Assembly: GCA_964345105.1 (NCBI GenBank)
Contig: CAYFPZ010000044.1
Span: 1-13,621 of the forward strand
From: DG-33 sp964345105
GTDB lineage: Archaea > Hadarchaeota > Hadarchaeia > Hadarchaeales > Hadarchaeaceae
Reading direction: 5' to 3'
Length of the DNA: 13,621 nt
The notes beneath the pieces were generated by a model. It made no database searches and had not been told where the DNA came from. It saw nothing but the letters and a program-made list of their open reading frames with translations. Position 1 is the first letter of the stretch. Every line of letters begins with the position of its first letter. The position numbers and the translations under genes are program-made. Below are positions 7,044 through 13,618 of the stretch, one piece after another.

Positions 7044-8735
7044 TTGGAGGACATCCGTAGGGAAGCACTACGATGGGCCCTCACAAACGCCATCGAACAC
7101 GAGGGACGAGCGAGCGCAAAGGCCGTGCTGGGAAAGCTTGTGGCGGAGCTGCCGGGGTGGCGTTCCAAAGTCAAGGAGCTCTCCACAATGGTCGAGGAAG
7201 TCGTGGCTGAGGTCAACGAGCTTCCCCGCGAGGAGCAGCTATTCCGCCTTCGCGAGGTGGGTCCTGTTGAGCGACTGAAGCCCGAGGAGCGGCGCGGTTT
7301 GCCCGAGCTTCCCGATGTCGAAAAATATCCGATGGTTACCACACGCTTCGCCCCAAATCCTAATGGGCCGCTCCACCTAGGCCACATTCGAGCAGCCCTG
7401 CTCAGTCACGAGTACGCCCGTCGGTACAAGGGCAAGTTCATCTTGCGTTTCGAGGACACAAACCCCGAGAACGCGCTGCTCGAGATGTATGAACTCATCC
7501 GCAGGGACCTCCGATGGCTGGACATGAGCTGGGACGAGGAGCACGCGCAATCCGACCGCCTCGAACTCTACTACAATTATGCGGAGCAACTCCTGCGCGA
7601 AGGTAAGGCGTATATATGTACATGCTCCATCGAGGACTTCCGAGAGTTGCGTGACCGCGGAGAGCCCTGTCCATGTCGTGAGCTTTCTAGCGGAGAACAA
7701 CTTCAGCGATGGCAGCGGATGCTGGCCGGTGGAATCGCTAAGGGAGAAGCAGTCGTGCGCATCAAGACCGATCTAAATCACCCAAATCCTGCTGTGCGCG
7801 ATTGGCCTGCGCTGCGGGTGACGACTAAGCCCCACCCGCGCGTGGAGGAGCGCTACTCGGTCTGGCCCCTCTACAACTTCTCGGTCGCAATCGACGATCA
7901 TGAAATGGGGGTAACGCACATCATTAGAGGGAAGGAGCACGAGGTCAATGAGCAGCGTCAGCGCACGCTCTTCGAGCACCTCGGGTGGGAGTACCCTACG
8001 GCTGTTCAGTACGGGCGCTTGAGCATGGCCGGGATGCCATTAAGCAAGACCCAAACCATGCAGGGCATTCAGAGCGGCGAGTTCACAGGCTACGACGATG
8101 TGAGGCTGGGGACGATTGCAGCGCTCAGGCGTCGGGGCTTCGTGCCCGAGGCGATTAAACAGCTCATCTTAGATATTGGCCCCACGCTAGTCGATAGCTC
8201 GCTCAGCTGGGAGACACTCTACTCATACAACCGAAAGTTAGCCGATGAACAAGCGAACCGCTATTTCTTCGTCCCGAACCCCGTGAAGGTGTTTGCGCAC
8301 AAGGCGCCTGATCTAAAGCAGGTCCAGCTTCGTTTGCACCCGGGTCATCCTGAACATGGGGAAAGGATTCTGCCGCTCGCGCGTGAGGGCGATGCGCTCG
8401 TTTTTTATCTCGCTAGCGAAGATACTACAGTTCTACAGGAAGGACAAACCTTCCGCCTTAAGGACTTAATGAATGTGACCCTTAGCTCGAAGGGAAAGGT
8501 GCTCGAGACTGAGTTTCAGGGGTTTGAACTCGCGGATGTTCCGAAAATCCAATGGGTTTCGGCAGGGGCAGTGGAGGTTGAGGTAATAAAACCTGATAAC
8601 TCTCGTGAATTTGGACTAGCAGAGCCGGCGGTGGCAGGACTCAAGGTCGACACCATCTTACAGTTTGAGCGGTACGGGTTCGTTCGGGTTGATGCGGTCA
8701 GGCCGAAGCTCGTCGCGGTCTATGCCCATCGGTAA
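7044..8735 (+). CDS. gltX: Glutamyl-tRNA synthetase, archaeal type
   Basis: Class I synthetase that charges tRNA-Glu. In archaea the enzyme usually also charges tRNA-Gln, with later amidation by GatDE. The 563 residues have an N-terminal helical extension (about 1-95), the catalytic core with FAPNPNGPLHLGHIR (102-116; HIGH motif as HLGH 111-114), FEDTNPE, a CxC...CxC set (Cys192, Cys194, Cys209, Cys211) suited to zinc, the GKEH / R-x-R-T-LF segment, and MPLSKT (331-336) as the KMSKS equivalent. An all-beta anticodon-binding region follows, as in archaeal GluRS/GlnRS rather than the helical domain of bacterial GluRS. The TTG start is directly preceded by an in-frame TGA, and GTGAT (7036-7040) could act as a close Shine-Dalgarno site. 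An ATG at 7027 is out of frame. Confidence 0.95.
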   Translation: MEDIRREALRWALTNAIEHEGRASAKAVLGKLVAELPGWRSKVKELSTMVEEVVAEVNELPREEQLFRLREVGPVERLKPEERRGLPELPDVEKYPMVTTRFAPNPNGPLHLGHIRAALLSHEYARRYKGKFILRFEDTNPENALLEMYELIRRDLRWLDMSWDEEHAQSDRLELYYNYAEQLLREGKAYICTCSIEDFRELRDRGEPCPCRELSSGEQLQRWQRMLAGGIAKGEAVVRIKTDLNHPNPAVRDWPALRVTTKPHPRVEERYSVWPLYNFSVAIDDHEMGVTHIIRGKEHEVNEQRQRTLFEHLGWEYPTAVQYGRLSMAGMPLSKTQTMQGIQSGEFTGYDDVRLGTIAALRRRGFVPEAIKQLILDIGPTLVDSSLSWETLYSYNRKLADEQANRYFFVPNPVKVFAHKAPDLKQVQLRLHPGHPEHGERILPLAREGDALVFYLASEDTTVLQEGQTFRLKDLMNVTLSSKGKVLETEFQGFELADVPKIQWVSAGAVEVEVIKPDNSREFGLAEPAVAGLKVDTILQFERYGFVRVDAVRPKLVAVYAHR

Positions 8736-8737
8736 AT

Positions 8738-8745
8738 TAAAATAC
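8738..8745 (+). promoter_or_regulatory. Candidate TATA box of the L7Ae operon
   Basis: The AT-rich TTAAAATA just after the gltX stop is a fair archaeal TATA match. It would give a start site around 8765-8771 and a leader of about 45-50 bases before the L7Ae GTG. This is position and composition evidence only. Confidence 0.35.
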
Positions 8746-8783
8746 TAAACTGAACTTCGTATGATACAGGTCACAACCTATGA

Positions 8784-8802
8784 ATGATGAAGGTGAAGCT
8801 GA
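8784..8802 (+). promoter_or_regulatory. C/D-box-like sequence in the L7Ae leader
   Basis: ATGATGA (8784-8790) matches the box C consensus RUGAUGA, and CTGA (8799-8802) matches box D. A second CTGA occurs at 8750-8753, and a small AGGT-CACA-ACCT hairpin lies at 8768-8779. L7Ae binds kink-turns formed by such boxes, and autoregulation through a leader kink-turn has been described in archaea. The spacing here does not form an obvious canonical kink-turn, so this is only suggestive. Confidence 0.2.
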
Positions 8803-8803
8803 A

Positions 8804-8810
8804 GGAGGTG
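8804..8810 (+). promoter_or_regulatory. Shine-Dalgarno site fixing the L7Ae start
   Basis: GGAGGTG is a seven-base match to the Shine-Dalgarno consensus, six bases before the GTG at 8817. It argues against the ATGATG at 8784-8789, which has no such site upstream. Confidence 0.75.
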
Positions 8811-8816
8811 TTTGAG

Positions 8817-9188
8817 GTGGCCAGACCAATTTACGTGCGATTTGAGGTGCCTAAGGAGCTGGCGGATAAGGCTTACGAGGCAGTTGAGAGCGCACGAGAT
8901 ACGGGAAAACTTAGGAAAGGTACTAACGAAACAACCAAGGCAGTTGAGCGGAAGCAGGCTGTGCTAGTTATCATAGCCGAGGATGTCGAGCCAGCTGAAA
9001 TTGTCGCTCACTTGCCCCCGCTTTGCGATGAGAAGGGCGTCCCATATATTTACGTTCCCAACAAGCGAGAGCTCGGGGCAGCAGCAGGCATAGATCTAGG
9101 GGCAGCAGCGATCACGATAGCCGAAGCCGGACGAGCGACGGAAGTTGTAAAGGAAATCGTCGAGAGCATCCGCGAACTGAAGAAGTGA
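8817..9188 (+). CDS. rpl7ae: Ribosomal protein eL8 (L7Ae)
   Basis: Kink-turn-binding protein of the 50S subunit, also a core part of archaeal C/D and H/ACA guide RNPs and of RNase P. From the GTG start the product is 123 residues, the usual L7Ae length, beginning ARPIYVRFEVPKEL. The RNA-binding signature KLRKGTNETTKAVERKQA is present, followed by VIIAEDVEPAEIVAHLP, the cysteine-containing PPLCDEKGVPYIYVPNK and the C-terminal hydrophobic helix region. The frame is open from 8784, but the extra residues MMKVKLKEVFE do not belong to the family and the strong GGAGGTG site sits directly before 8817. S28e follows after four bases, L24e and ndk after that, a conserved euryarchaeal order. Confidence 0.95.
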   Translation: MARPIYVRFEVPKELADKAYEAVESARDTGKLRKGTNETTKAVERKQAVLVIIAEDVEPAEIVAHLPPLCDEKGVPYIYVPNKRELGAAAGIDLGAAAITIAEAGRATEVVKEIVESIRELKK

Positions 9189-9192
9189 GTTC

Positions 9193-9408
9193 ATGCCAGC
9201 TGAGGAGTTAGGCTTTCCGGCCGAGGTAATCGAGATTCGGACTCGCACAGGCGTAACTGGAGAAATTTTGCAAGTCAAGTGCCGTGTACTCGAGGGGCGA
9301 GATAAGGGACGCATTATAACCCGCAACGTCAAGGGACCAGTACGCGTAGGCGATATTCTCATGCTCCGAGAGACCGAGCGAGAGGCAAAAGAAATTAGGG
9401 TGCCTTGA
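9193..9408 (+). CDS. rps28e: Ribosomal protein eS28
   Basis: Small 30S protein shared by archaea and eukaryotes, at or near the mRNA exit channel. The 71 residues form one OB-like barrel with the family signature IEIRTRTGVTGEILQVKCRV in its centre and the nearly invariant end RVGDILMLRETEREA. The ATG lies four bases after the L7Ae stop, and L24e starts directly after the TGA, so it is translated from the same transcript. Confidence 0.97.
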   Translation: MPAEELGFPAEVIEIRTRTGVTGEILQVKCRVLEGRDKGRIITRNVKGPVRVGDILMLRETEREAKEIRVP

Positions 9409-9600
9409 ATGCCGGTCGCCCGAAAGTGCTCCTTCTGCGGTGGACGGGTTGAGCCTGGCACTGGCTTGATGTTCGTTCGGCGAGATGGGTCGATTTTGTT
9501 TCTGTGCTCAAGCAAGTGCGAGCGAAACCTCGGGCTGGGGCGGAAACCGCACCGCGTGAAGTGGACCGAGCGCTCCCGAAAGGTGAGGGGGAAGGCTTGA
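9409..9600 (+). CDS. rpl24e: Ribosomal protein eL24
   Basis: Zinc-ribbon protein of the 50S subunit. The 63 residues carry Cys7-x2-Cys10 and Cys33-x3-Cys37, the complete zinc set, within CSFCGGRVEPGTG and LFLCSSKCERN, followed by a basic tail that contacts rRNA. It starts on the base after the S28e stop. Its TGA stop overlaps the ndk start (TTGA). Confidence 0.97.
   Translation: MPVARKCSFCGGRVEPGTGLMFVRRDGSILFLCSSKCERNLGLGRKPHRVKWTERSRKVRGKA
9582..9591 (+). promoter_or_regulatory. Shine-Dalgarno site fixing the ndk start
   Basis: The purine stretch GGTGAGGGGG inside the end of L24e lies five bases before the TTG at 9597. It supports that codon over any start further upstream in the same frame. 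Confidence 0.6.
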
Positions 9601-10013
9601 GGGAGCGAACCTTCGTCATGGTGAAGCCGGATGGAGTGGCAAAGGGCCTGACCGATGAAATTGTTGCGCGAATCGAGAGGGCTGGTCTAAAAATAGTTTC
9701 GATGCGTCGGATGAGGCTCGACCGAGGGCTTGCAGAAGAGCTTTACTCGGTGCATCGGGGCAAAGATTTCTTCGAGCGTTTGGTCGAGCACGTACTTTCG
9801 GGAGAAGTGGTCGTGATGCTGGTTGAAGGTGAACAAGCGATAGCGCGAATGCGTGAACTCTCGGGTGCCACCGACCCGACTAAGGCCGCTAAAGGAACGA
9901 TTCGAAGTGAATTCGGGTCGAGCACCACGGAGAATGTTATTCACGCTGCAGATTCTGCGGAAAGTGCTGGGCAGGAGACGCGAATTTTCTTTGGGAAGCC
10001 TAAAATCTTATGA
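9597..10013 (+). CDS. ndk: Nucleoside diphosphate kinase
   Basis: Transfers the gamma-phosphate between nucleoside di- and triphosphates through a phosphohistidine, balancing NTP pools. Starting at the TTG gives 138 residues, close to the family norm, with the product opening RERTFVMVKPDGV. The ATP-site Lys10 in KPDGV, the GTIRSEFG segment and the catalytic His116 in NVIHAADSAESA are all present. The frame is open back to 9504, but the first 31 codons overlap L24e and encode nothing family-like. The four-base overlap with L24e implies translational coupling. Slight departures are SGEVVVML where SGPVVAMV is usual, and NVIHAADS for NVIHGSDS. It closes the L7Ae operon; a T-rich stretch follows. 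Confidence 0.95.
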   Translation: MRERTFVMVKPDGVAKGLTDEIVARIERAGLKIVSMRRMRLDRGLAEELYSVHRGKDFFERLVEHVLSGEVVVMLVEGEQAIARMRELSGATDPTKAAKGTIRSEFGSSTTENVIHAADSAESAGQETRIFFGKPKIL

Positions 10014-10026
10014 GCATTCGAGCAAA

Positions 10027-10045
10027 GTTAAAATTTAACTTTTTT
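10027..10045 (+). terminator. Candidate terminator after ndk
   Basis: The small inverted repeat GTTAAA-A-TTTAAC is followed by six T residues, 14 bases after the ndk stop. Archaeal termination relies mainly on T-rich tracts, so this is a plausible end of the L7Ae operon. The AT-only stem would be weak as a hairpin. Confidence 0.45.
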
Positions 10046-10130
10046 CTAGTTTCACAATCAAAAAAATGTTTACGAAAAAGCTAGATTTCCCGATTTTTGG
10101 GCTTAGAATGTGCACTTTAATTTGGGTCAT

Positions 10131-10150
10131 GAGCTTAAGAGAGAGCTTAA
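10131..10150 (+). repeat. Direct repeat of GAGCTTAA upstream of sppA
   Basis: GAGCTTAA occurs at 10131-10138 and 10143-10150, a period of 12 bases, and the second copy runs into TTAATTAAGA. Repeats spaced about one helical turn just before a gene can be a regulator site, and the AT-rich second half could serve as a promoter element. No factor can be named. Confidence 0.35.
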
Positions 10151-10171
10151 TTAAGATGGGAAATAGTATAA

Positions 10172-11125
10172 ATGGTGAATAATACGAGAGAGCAAAAGAA
10201 AAATTTGCGGAAAATTAAAAAAACGGTAGGTCGAAGCCTAAAGATTATAGCTGGGATCATAGTTGTATTGGTAGCTGTAATTTCGATATTCTGGGTTTTA
10301 ATTACGCCTGCATTTCCCAGAAAAAATAAGATAGCCTTCATCGAACTACGAGGTGAACTCACAACTGGCGAAGAATCCATATTTTATACCACTACTGGAG
10401 AACTTCAAAGATCACTTGAGAATGCTAGGAGAGATGAGAGTATTAAGGCTGTTGTTTTAGCCGTGGATTCGCCTGGAGGGTATGCAACAGCTAGTTACGA
10501 GATGTATTCGATGGTCAAGCGTTTTGAAAAACCAGTTGTAGCGTTTGTTAGGGGGATGGCGGCATCTGGTTCATACCTAGTCTCCTTGGGAGCAGATAAA
10601 ATAATTGCACATCCATTTTCCGAAGTTGGAAGCATCGGAGTGTACATACAGCTTGGCGAGCCAGTTCCCGTGGAGCCGGAAAATGCCGAGGAGATTACTG
10701 CTATTTCTTCTGGAAAATTCAAAACCCTCTGGGAGGATGGAGTTATAGACGAAAACGAGCGGGAATTCTTGAAGCTTAAAGTCGAGGAGGCCAAAAACTC
10801 ATTCTTCAACATAGTGATAGAAGAAACTACGCTTATGAGGGAGGACATCGAGAAAGTGGAGGAGAACATCGAGAATCCTTGGTATGTCCTGAGTGAGGGA
10901 GGGTGGTTCAACGGCGATAAAGCATTCGAGCTTGGTCTCGTGGACGAACTTGGAGATTTGGAAGACACAATTAAGCTAGCTTGCGAATTGGCTGGAATCA
11001 AATATGAGGAAGCAGAAGTAGTCAAGATTGAACCTCCCCCAACCGGAACCTTTGAGAATATGTTATATGAAACACCCCTCTACCAACAAGAGGACAATGA
11101 AGCCTTGCCTATTTACCTAGGTTAG
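10172..11125 (+). CDS. sppA: Signal peptide peptidase SppA-type serine protease (S49)
   Basis: Membrane-anchored S49 peptidase of the short 36-kDa type. In other archaea this enzyme degrades remnant signal peptides and other peptides with a Ser/Lys dyad. The 317 residues begin with a very basic cytoplasmic stretch (1-24) and one membrane helix (about 25-45), so the catalytic domain should face outward. Core motifs are AVDSPGG (97-103), MAASGSYLVS (129-138) with nucleophile Ser132, ADKIIAHP, GSIGV (153-157) and SSGKFK (179-184), whose Lys182 or Lys184 is the likely general base. The stretch between GSIGV and SSGKFK looks short. A 60-residue tail ends ALPIYLG without a second helix. The coding sequence is clearly more AT-rich than the operons on either side, and the gene sits between ndk and infB, which are often adjacent. 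The ATG lacks a good Shine-Dalgarno site. Confidence 0.88.
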   Translation: MVNNTREQKKNLRKIKKTVGRSLKIIAGIIVVLVAVISIFWVLITPAFPRKNKIAFIELRGELTTGEESIFYTTTGELQRSLENARRDESIKAVVLAVDSPGGYATASYEMYSMVKRFEKPVVAFVRGMAASGSYLVSLGADKIIAHPFSEVGSIGVYIQLGEPVPVEPENAEEITAISSGKFKTLWEDGVIDENEREFLKLKVEEAKNSFFNIVIEETTLMREDIEKVEENIENPWYVLSEGGWFNGDKAFELGLVDELGDLEDTIKLACELAGIKYEEAEVVKIEPPPTGTFENMLYETPLYQQEDNEALPIYLG

Positions 11126-11146
11126 TTTTAAATTTTGATGTAGCTC

Positions 11147-11156
11147 CTTTTTGTTT
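11147..11156 (+). terminator. T-rich candidate terminator after sppA
   Basis: CTTTTTGTTT lies about 22 bases after the sppA stop, in the 60-base spacer between two convergent genes. It is a plausible T-tract terminator for the plus strand. No comparable T tract is evident for the minus-strand gene in this spacer. Confidence 0.3.
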
Positions 11157-11185
11157 CAAGAATAGCCGATAAGAAACTTGTTCTC

Positions 11186-11665
11186 TTAATGTTTTCCATA
11201 GGTCAAATTGAATAGCTTCACTATAGGAATCAATAGAATTCTCACGACACGCCGCAGCATTTCAGATTTTTCAATCGTGCGGGCTATTGGAGGCGATAAC
11301 TTGTAGTATGTGCGAACAAACATTTCCCCCGTGCGATTTTGTAATAGAAATACGTCCCTGAATTTCCTAAGTATGTTTACTTCATGTGCCATAGGAGTCC
11401 CAAAAGTTGCCGTTGCAATAAAACATCCCCCTCCTCTTCGCTCGAGCGACTCCTTCCATTCCATCCCACAACTGGGACAACGAAATTCAATGTGTGGAAC
11501 GGCCCTAGTTCGTTTTTTGAAAAGGGTTCTCTCTTCTTTATCCACGTCTACTTTACCCAAGAGTTCCATTGGTTTATAGCAGTCTGGACAAACAACTACT
11601 GGAAGACCGATTGGAATCTTTGGTTTCTTTTTTGGAATTTCTTCTTTTTTATTCATAATGAACAC
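11186..11665 (-). CDS. Zinc-ribbon protein with CFI-box-like C-terminal domain
   Basis: A 159-residue protein of unknown function with two parts. Residues 23-75 form a zinc ribbon: Cys26-x2-Cys29 (VCPDCYK) and Cys63-x2-Cys66 (FRCPSCGMEW), separated by a charged insert. Residues 78-155 match what I recall as the CFI-box-CTERM domain: GGGCFIATATFGTP (78-91), HEVNILRKFRD (94-104), LLQNRTG, YYKLSPPIA (120-128) and a final hydrophobic helix (about 140-154) flanked by basic residues, perhaps membrane-associated. The invariant Cys81 follows three glycines. The start is GTG at 11665 or ATG three codons later (11656); a TATA-like element 26 bases upstream of the GTG favours a leaderless or very short-leader mRNA. 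It converges on sppA and diverges from infB. No other minus-strand gene is supported in the window, so this one is likely an addition to the locus. Confidence 0.8.
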   Translation of the reverse strand: MFIMNKKEEIPKKKPKIPIGLPVVVCPDCYKPMELLGKVDVDKEERTLFKKRTRAVPHIEFRCPSCGMEWKESLERRGGGCFIATATFGTPMAHEVNILRKFRDVFLLQNRTGEMFVRTYYKLSPPIARTIEKSEMLRRVVRILLIPIVKLFNLTYGKH

Positions 11666-11686
11666 ATTTAGTAAGTTTCGACATTC

Positions 11687-11694
11687 TTTAAATA
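11687..11694. promoter_or_regulatory. Near-symmetric TATA element between the divergent genes
   Basis: TTTAAATA on the plus strand reads TATTTAAA on the minus strand. On the minus strand it is preceded by the purine-rich AGAAAG, which resembles a BRE, and its centre lies 26 bases from the GTG at 11665, the classic archaeal distance to the start site. On the plus strand it could give a start near 11717, about 40 bases before infB. One TBP site may serve either or both genes. Confidence 0.5.
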
Positions 11695-11758
11695 CTTTCT
11701 GAGTTCATTTGACTAATATTCTCCTACTGTGGCCGCTTGAGAATTAGCCTTTTTCAAA

Positions 11759-13618
11759 ATGGTTGCATCAAAGAGCCCCAGTTTAAATCAAAAGCAAGTG
11801 CATGTTAAAAATGAGGCGATGAAGATGATCGGGAGAAAAATACGCCAGCCCATAATTTCGGTGCTTGGGCACGTCGATCACGGCAAGACCTTATTGTTAG
11901 ATAGCATCAGGGGTACGGCAGTCGCGGCCAGAGAGTCAGGTGGAATTTCTCAGCACATAGGGGCGACCGAAGTCCCAGCGGAAACCATCAAACAAATTTG
12001 TGGTGCTCTTCTTGAGAAGTTCAAAATAAAGGTGACTCTTCCTGGACTGCTCTTCATTGACACCCCTGGGCACGAGGCTTTCACCAACCTGCGCCGCCGC
12101 GGGGGGGCGCTCGCCGACCTCGCTGCGTTGGTCGTCGACATCAATGAAGGCTTCATGCCTCAGACGCTTGAATCGCTAACGATTTTGAAATCGTACAAAA
12201 CTCCATTCATGCTTGTCGCTAACAAAATCGATCTTTTGCCGTGGTGGCAGCCCTCGCCCAAGGCATGCTTTCTTGACTCGTTCGCCCGCCAGCGCGTCGA
12301 AGTGCAGAGTGCGCTTGACAACAAGATTTACGAGTTGATCGGCAAACTCCACGAGCTGGGCTTCGAGGCCGAGCGGTTCGACCGAGTGAGTGATTTTAGA
12401 AAACAGGTGAGCATCGTCCCGGCAAGCGCCAAGACCGGTGAGGGGGTGCCCGAGGTGCTTACGATGCTGGCTGGATTGGCGCAGCGATTTCTCGAAAAGG
12501 AGTTGGTGGTCGAAGTGACGGGCCCGGCGCGGGGGACTGTGCTTGAGGTGAAAGAGGAGGTCGGGCTAGGGAAAGCCATTGACGTTATCGTGTACGATGG
12601 CACGTTCGTTAAGGGGAACACATTTGCCGTCGGAGGGCTCGATAAAGTGATTATCTCTAAGGTCCGCGCCCTGCTCCAACCGAAGCCGCTCAACGAAATC
12701 CGTGATCCTGAAGACAAGTTCAAACCAGTCGAGCGCGTGTCCGCGGCGGCCGGAGTTAAAGTCGCAGCACCCAATCTTGAGGGAGTCGTCGCTGGGGGCC
12801 CGCTCTGGGCGATCAAGGATACATCAGAGGCGGGAAAACTTTGGCAGGAACTGCAACAAGAGATGGAGCGCATTCGGATAAGTACGGATGTTAATGGTGT
12901 CGTGCTCAAGGCAGATGCTTTGGGCTCGCTTGAAGCGCTTGAGGGTCAACTCAAAGCTAAGGATATACCCATCCGCCGTGCAGATATTGGCGACGTTTCG
13001 AGACGTGACGTGATCGAGGCAGCGAGCGTGGTGAAGAGTGATCCACTTCTTGGAGCGGTGCTAGCATTCAACGTGAAAGTCTTACCCGATGCGCAGACCG
13101 AGGCAGAGCGCGAGGGAGTGCCAGTGCTGCATGATGAGATCATCTACAAGCTCCTGGAGAGCTATGAAGATTGGACGAAAAAGAAGCGCGAGGAAATTCG
13201 GGAAAAGCGTCTCGAGACTTACATCAGGCCCGGGAAGTTCGCGCTGAAGCCTGGTTATATTTTCAGGCGTAGCCACCCCGCAATTGTTGGGATAGACGTG
13301 CTGGGGGGAGTGCTCAGGCCAAAGTATCCTCTCATGCGCAAGGACGGGCGCTCGGTCGGCAACATTCGCGAGTTACAAAAGGAGAAACGATCGGTGCAGA
13401 AGGCGGAGCTAGGGGACGAGCTTGCGATTTCGATAGAGGGCGGGGTTGTAGGACGCAACGTTCAGGAGGGCGATGTTTTGTACACGGATATCCCAAGAGA
13501 GCATGTGATCGCCCTGAAGCGGAATTTACGAGACCTGCTTTCGGGCGATGAGCTAGCGGTATTAGATGAGATAATTGCGATTAAACAGCGCGAAGATTCG
13601 ACTTATGGGGTAATGTAG
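11759..13618 (+). CDS. infB: Translation initiation factor aIF5B
   Basis: GTPase of the IF2/eIF5B family that promotes ribosomal subunit joining and initiator tRNA placement. The G domain shows GHVDHGKT (37-44), GGISQHIGATEVP switch 1 (61-73), DTPGH (101-105), NKID (155-158) and SAK (223-225). Domain II, the alpha-beta-alpha domain III, the long helix (KKKREEIREKRLETYIRPG region) and the C-terminal domain with VGIDVLGGVLRPKYPL all follow, so the gene is complete. The GHVDHGKT site, a known intein insertion point in some archaea, is uninterrupted. At 619 residues it is slightly longer than usual; the first 20 or so residues are atypical, and ATG 11819 or 11825, just before the conserved KIRQPIISVLGH, are credible alternative starts. 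No strong Shine-Dalgarno site precedes 11759. GC content returns to the level of the ribosomal operon. Confidence 0.95.
   Translation: MVASKSPSLNQKQVHVKNEAMKMIGRKIRQPIISVLGHVDHGKTLLLDSIRGTAVAARESGGISQHIGATEVPAETIKQICGALLEKFKIKVTLPGLLFIDTPGHEAFTNLRRRGGALADLAALVVDINEGFMPQTLESLTILKSYKTPFMLVANKIDLLPWWQPSPKACFLDSFARQRVEVQSALDNKIYELIGKLHELGFEAERFDRVSDFRKQVSIVPASAKTGEGVPEVLTMLAGLAQRFLEKELVVEVTGPARGTVLEVKEEVGLGKAIDVIVYDGTFVKGNTFAVGGLDKVIISKVRALLQPKPLNEIRDPEDKFKPVERVSAAAGVKVAAPNLEGVVAGGPLWAIKDTSEAGKLWQELQQEMERIRISTDVNGVVLKADALGSLEALEGQLKAKDIPIRRADIGDVSRRDVIEAASVVKSDPLLGAVLAFNVKVLPDAQTEAEREGVPVLHDEIIYKLLESYEDWTKKKREEIREKRLETYIRPGKFALKPGYIFRRSHPAIVGIDVLGGVLRPKYPLMRKDGRSVGNIRELQKEKRSVQKAELGDELAISIEGGVVGRNVQEGDVLYTDIPREHVIALKRNLRDLLSGDELAVLDEIIAIKQREDSTYGVM

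Noticed and set aside
8784..8816. N-terminal extension of L7Ae (MMKVKLKEVFE)
   Set aside because: Not part of the conserved protein; GGAGGTG six bases before GTG 8817 gives the family-length product.
9504..9596. N-terminal extension of ndk by 31 codons
   Set aside because: It overlaps L24e, is not family-like, and a good Shine-Dalgarno site points to the TTG at 9597.
10495..11025. Minus-strand open frame of 176 codons opposite sppA
   Set aside because: Very Ser-rich composition with no domain, antisense to the catalytic region of SppA; a shadow frame.
10014..11758. CRISPR array, tRNA, IS element or toxin-antitoxin pair in the accessory region
   Set aside because: I saw no regular repeat-spacer pattern, cloverleaf, transposase, terminal inverted repeats or paired small overlapping genes.
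11864..11890. Intein insertion at the P-loop of infB
   Set aside because: GHVDHGKT is encoded without interruption, and the protein has near-normal length.
12328..12909. Minus-strand open frame of 193 codons opposite infB
   Set aside because: Ser/Thr/Pro-rich low-complexity translation antisense to conserved aIF5B domains; no start signal or family match.
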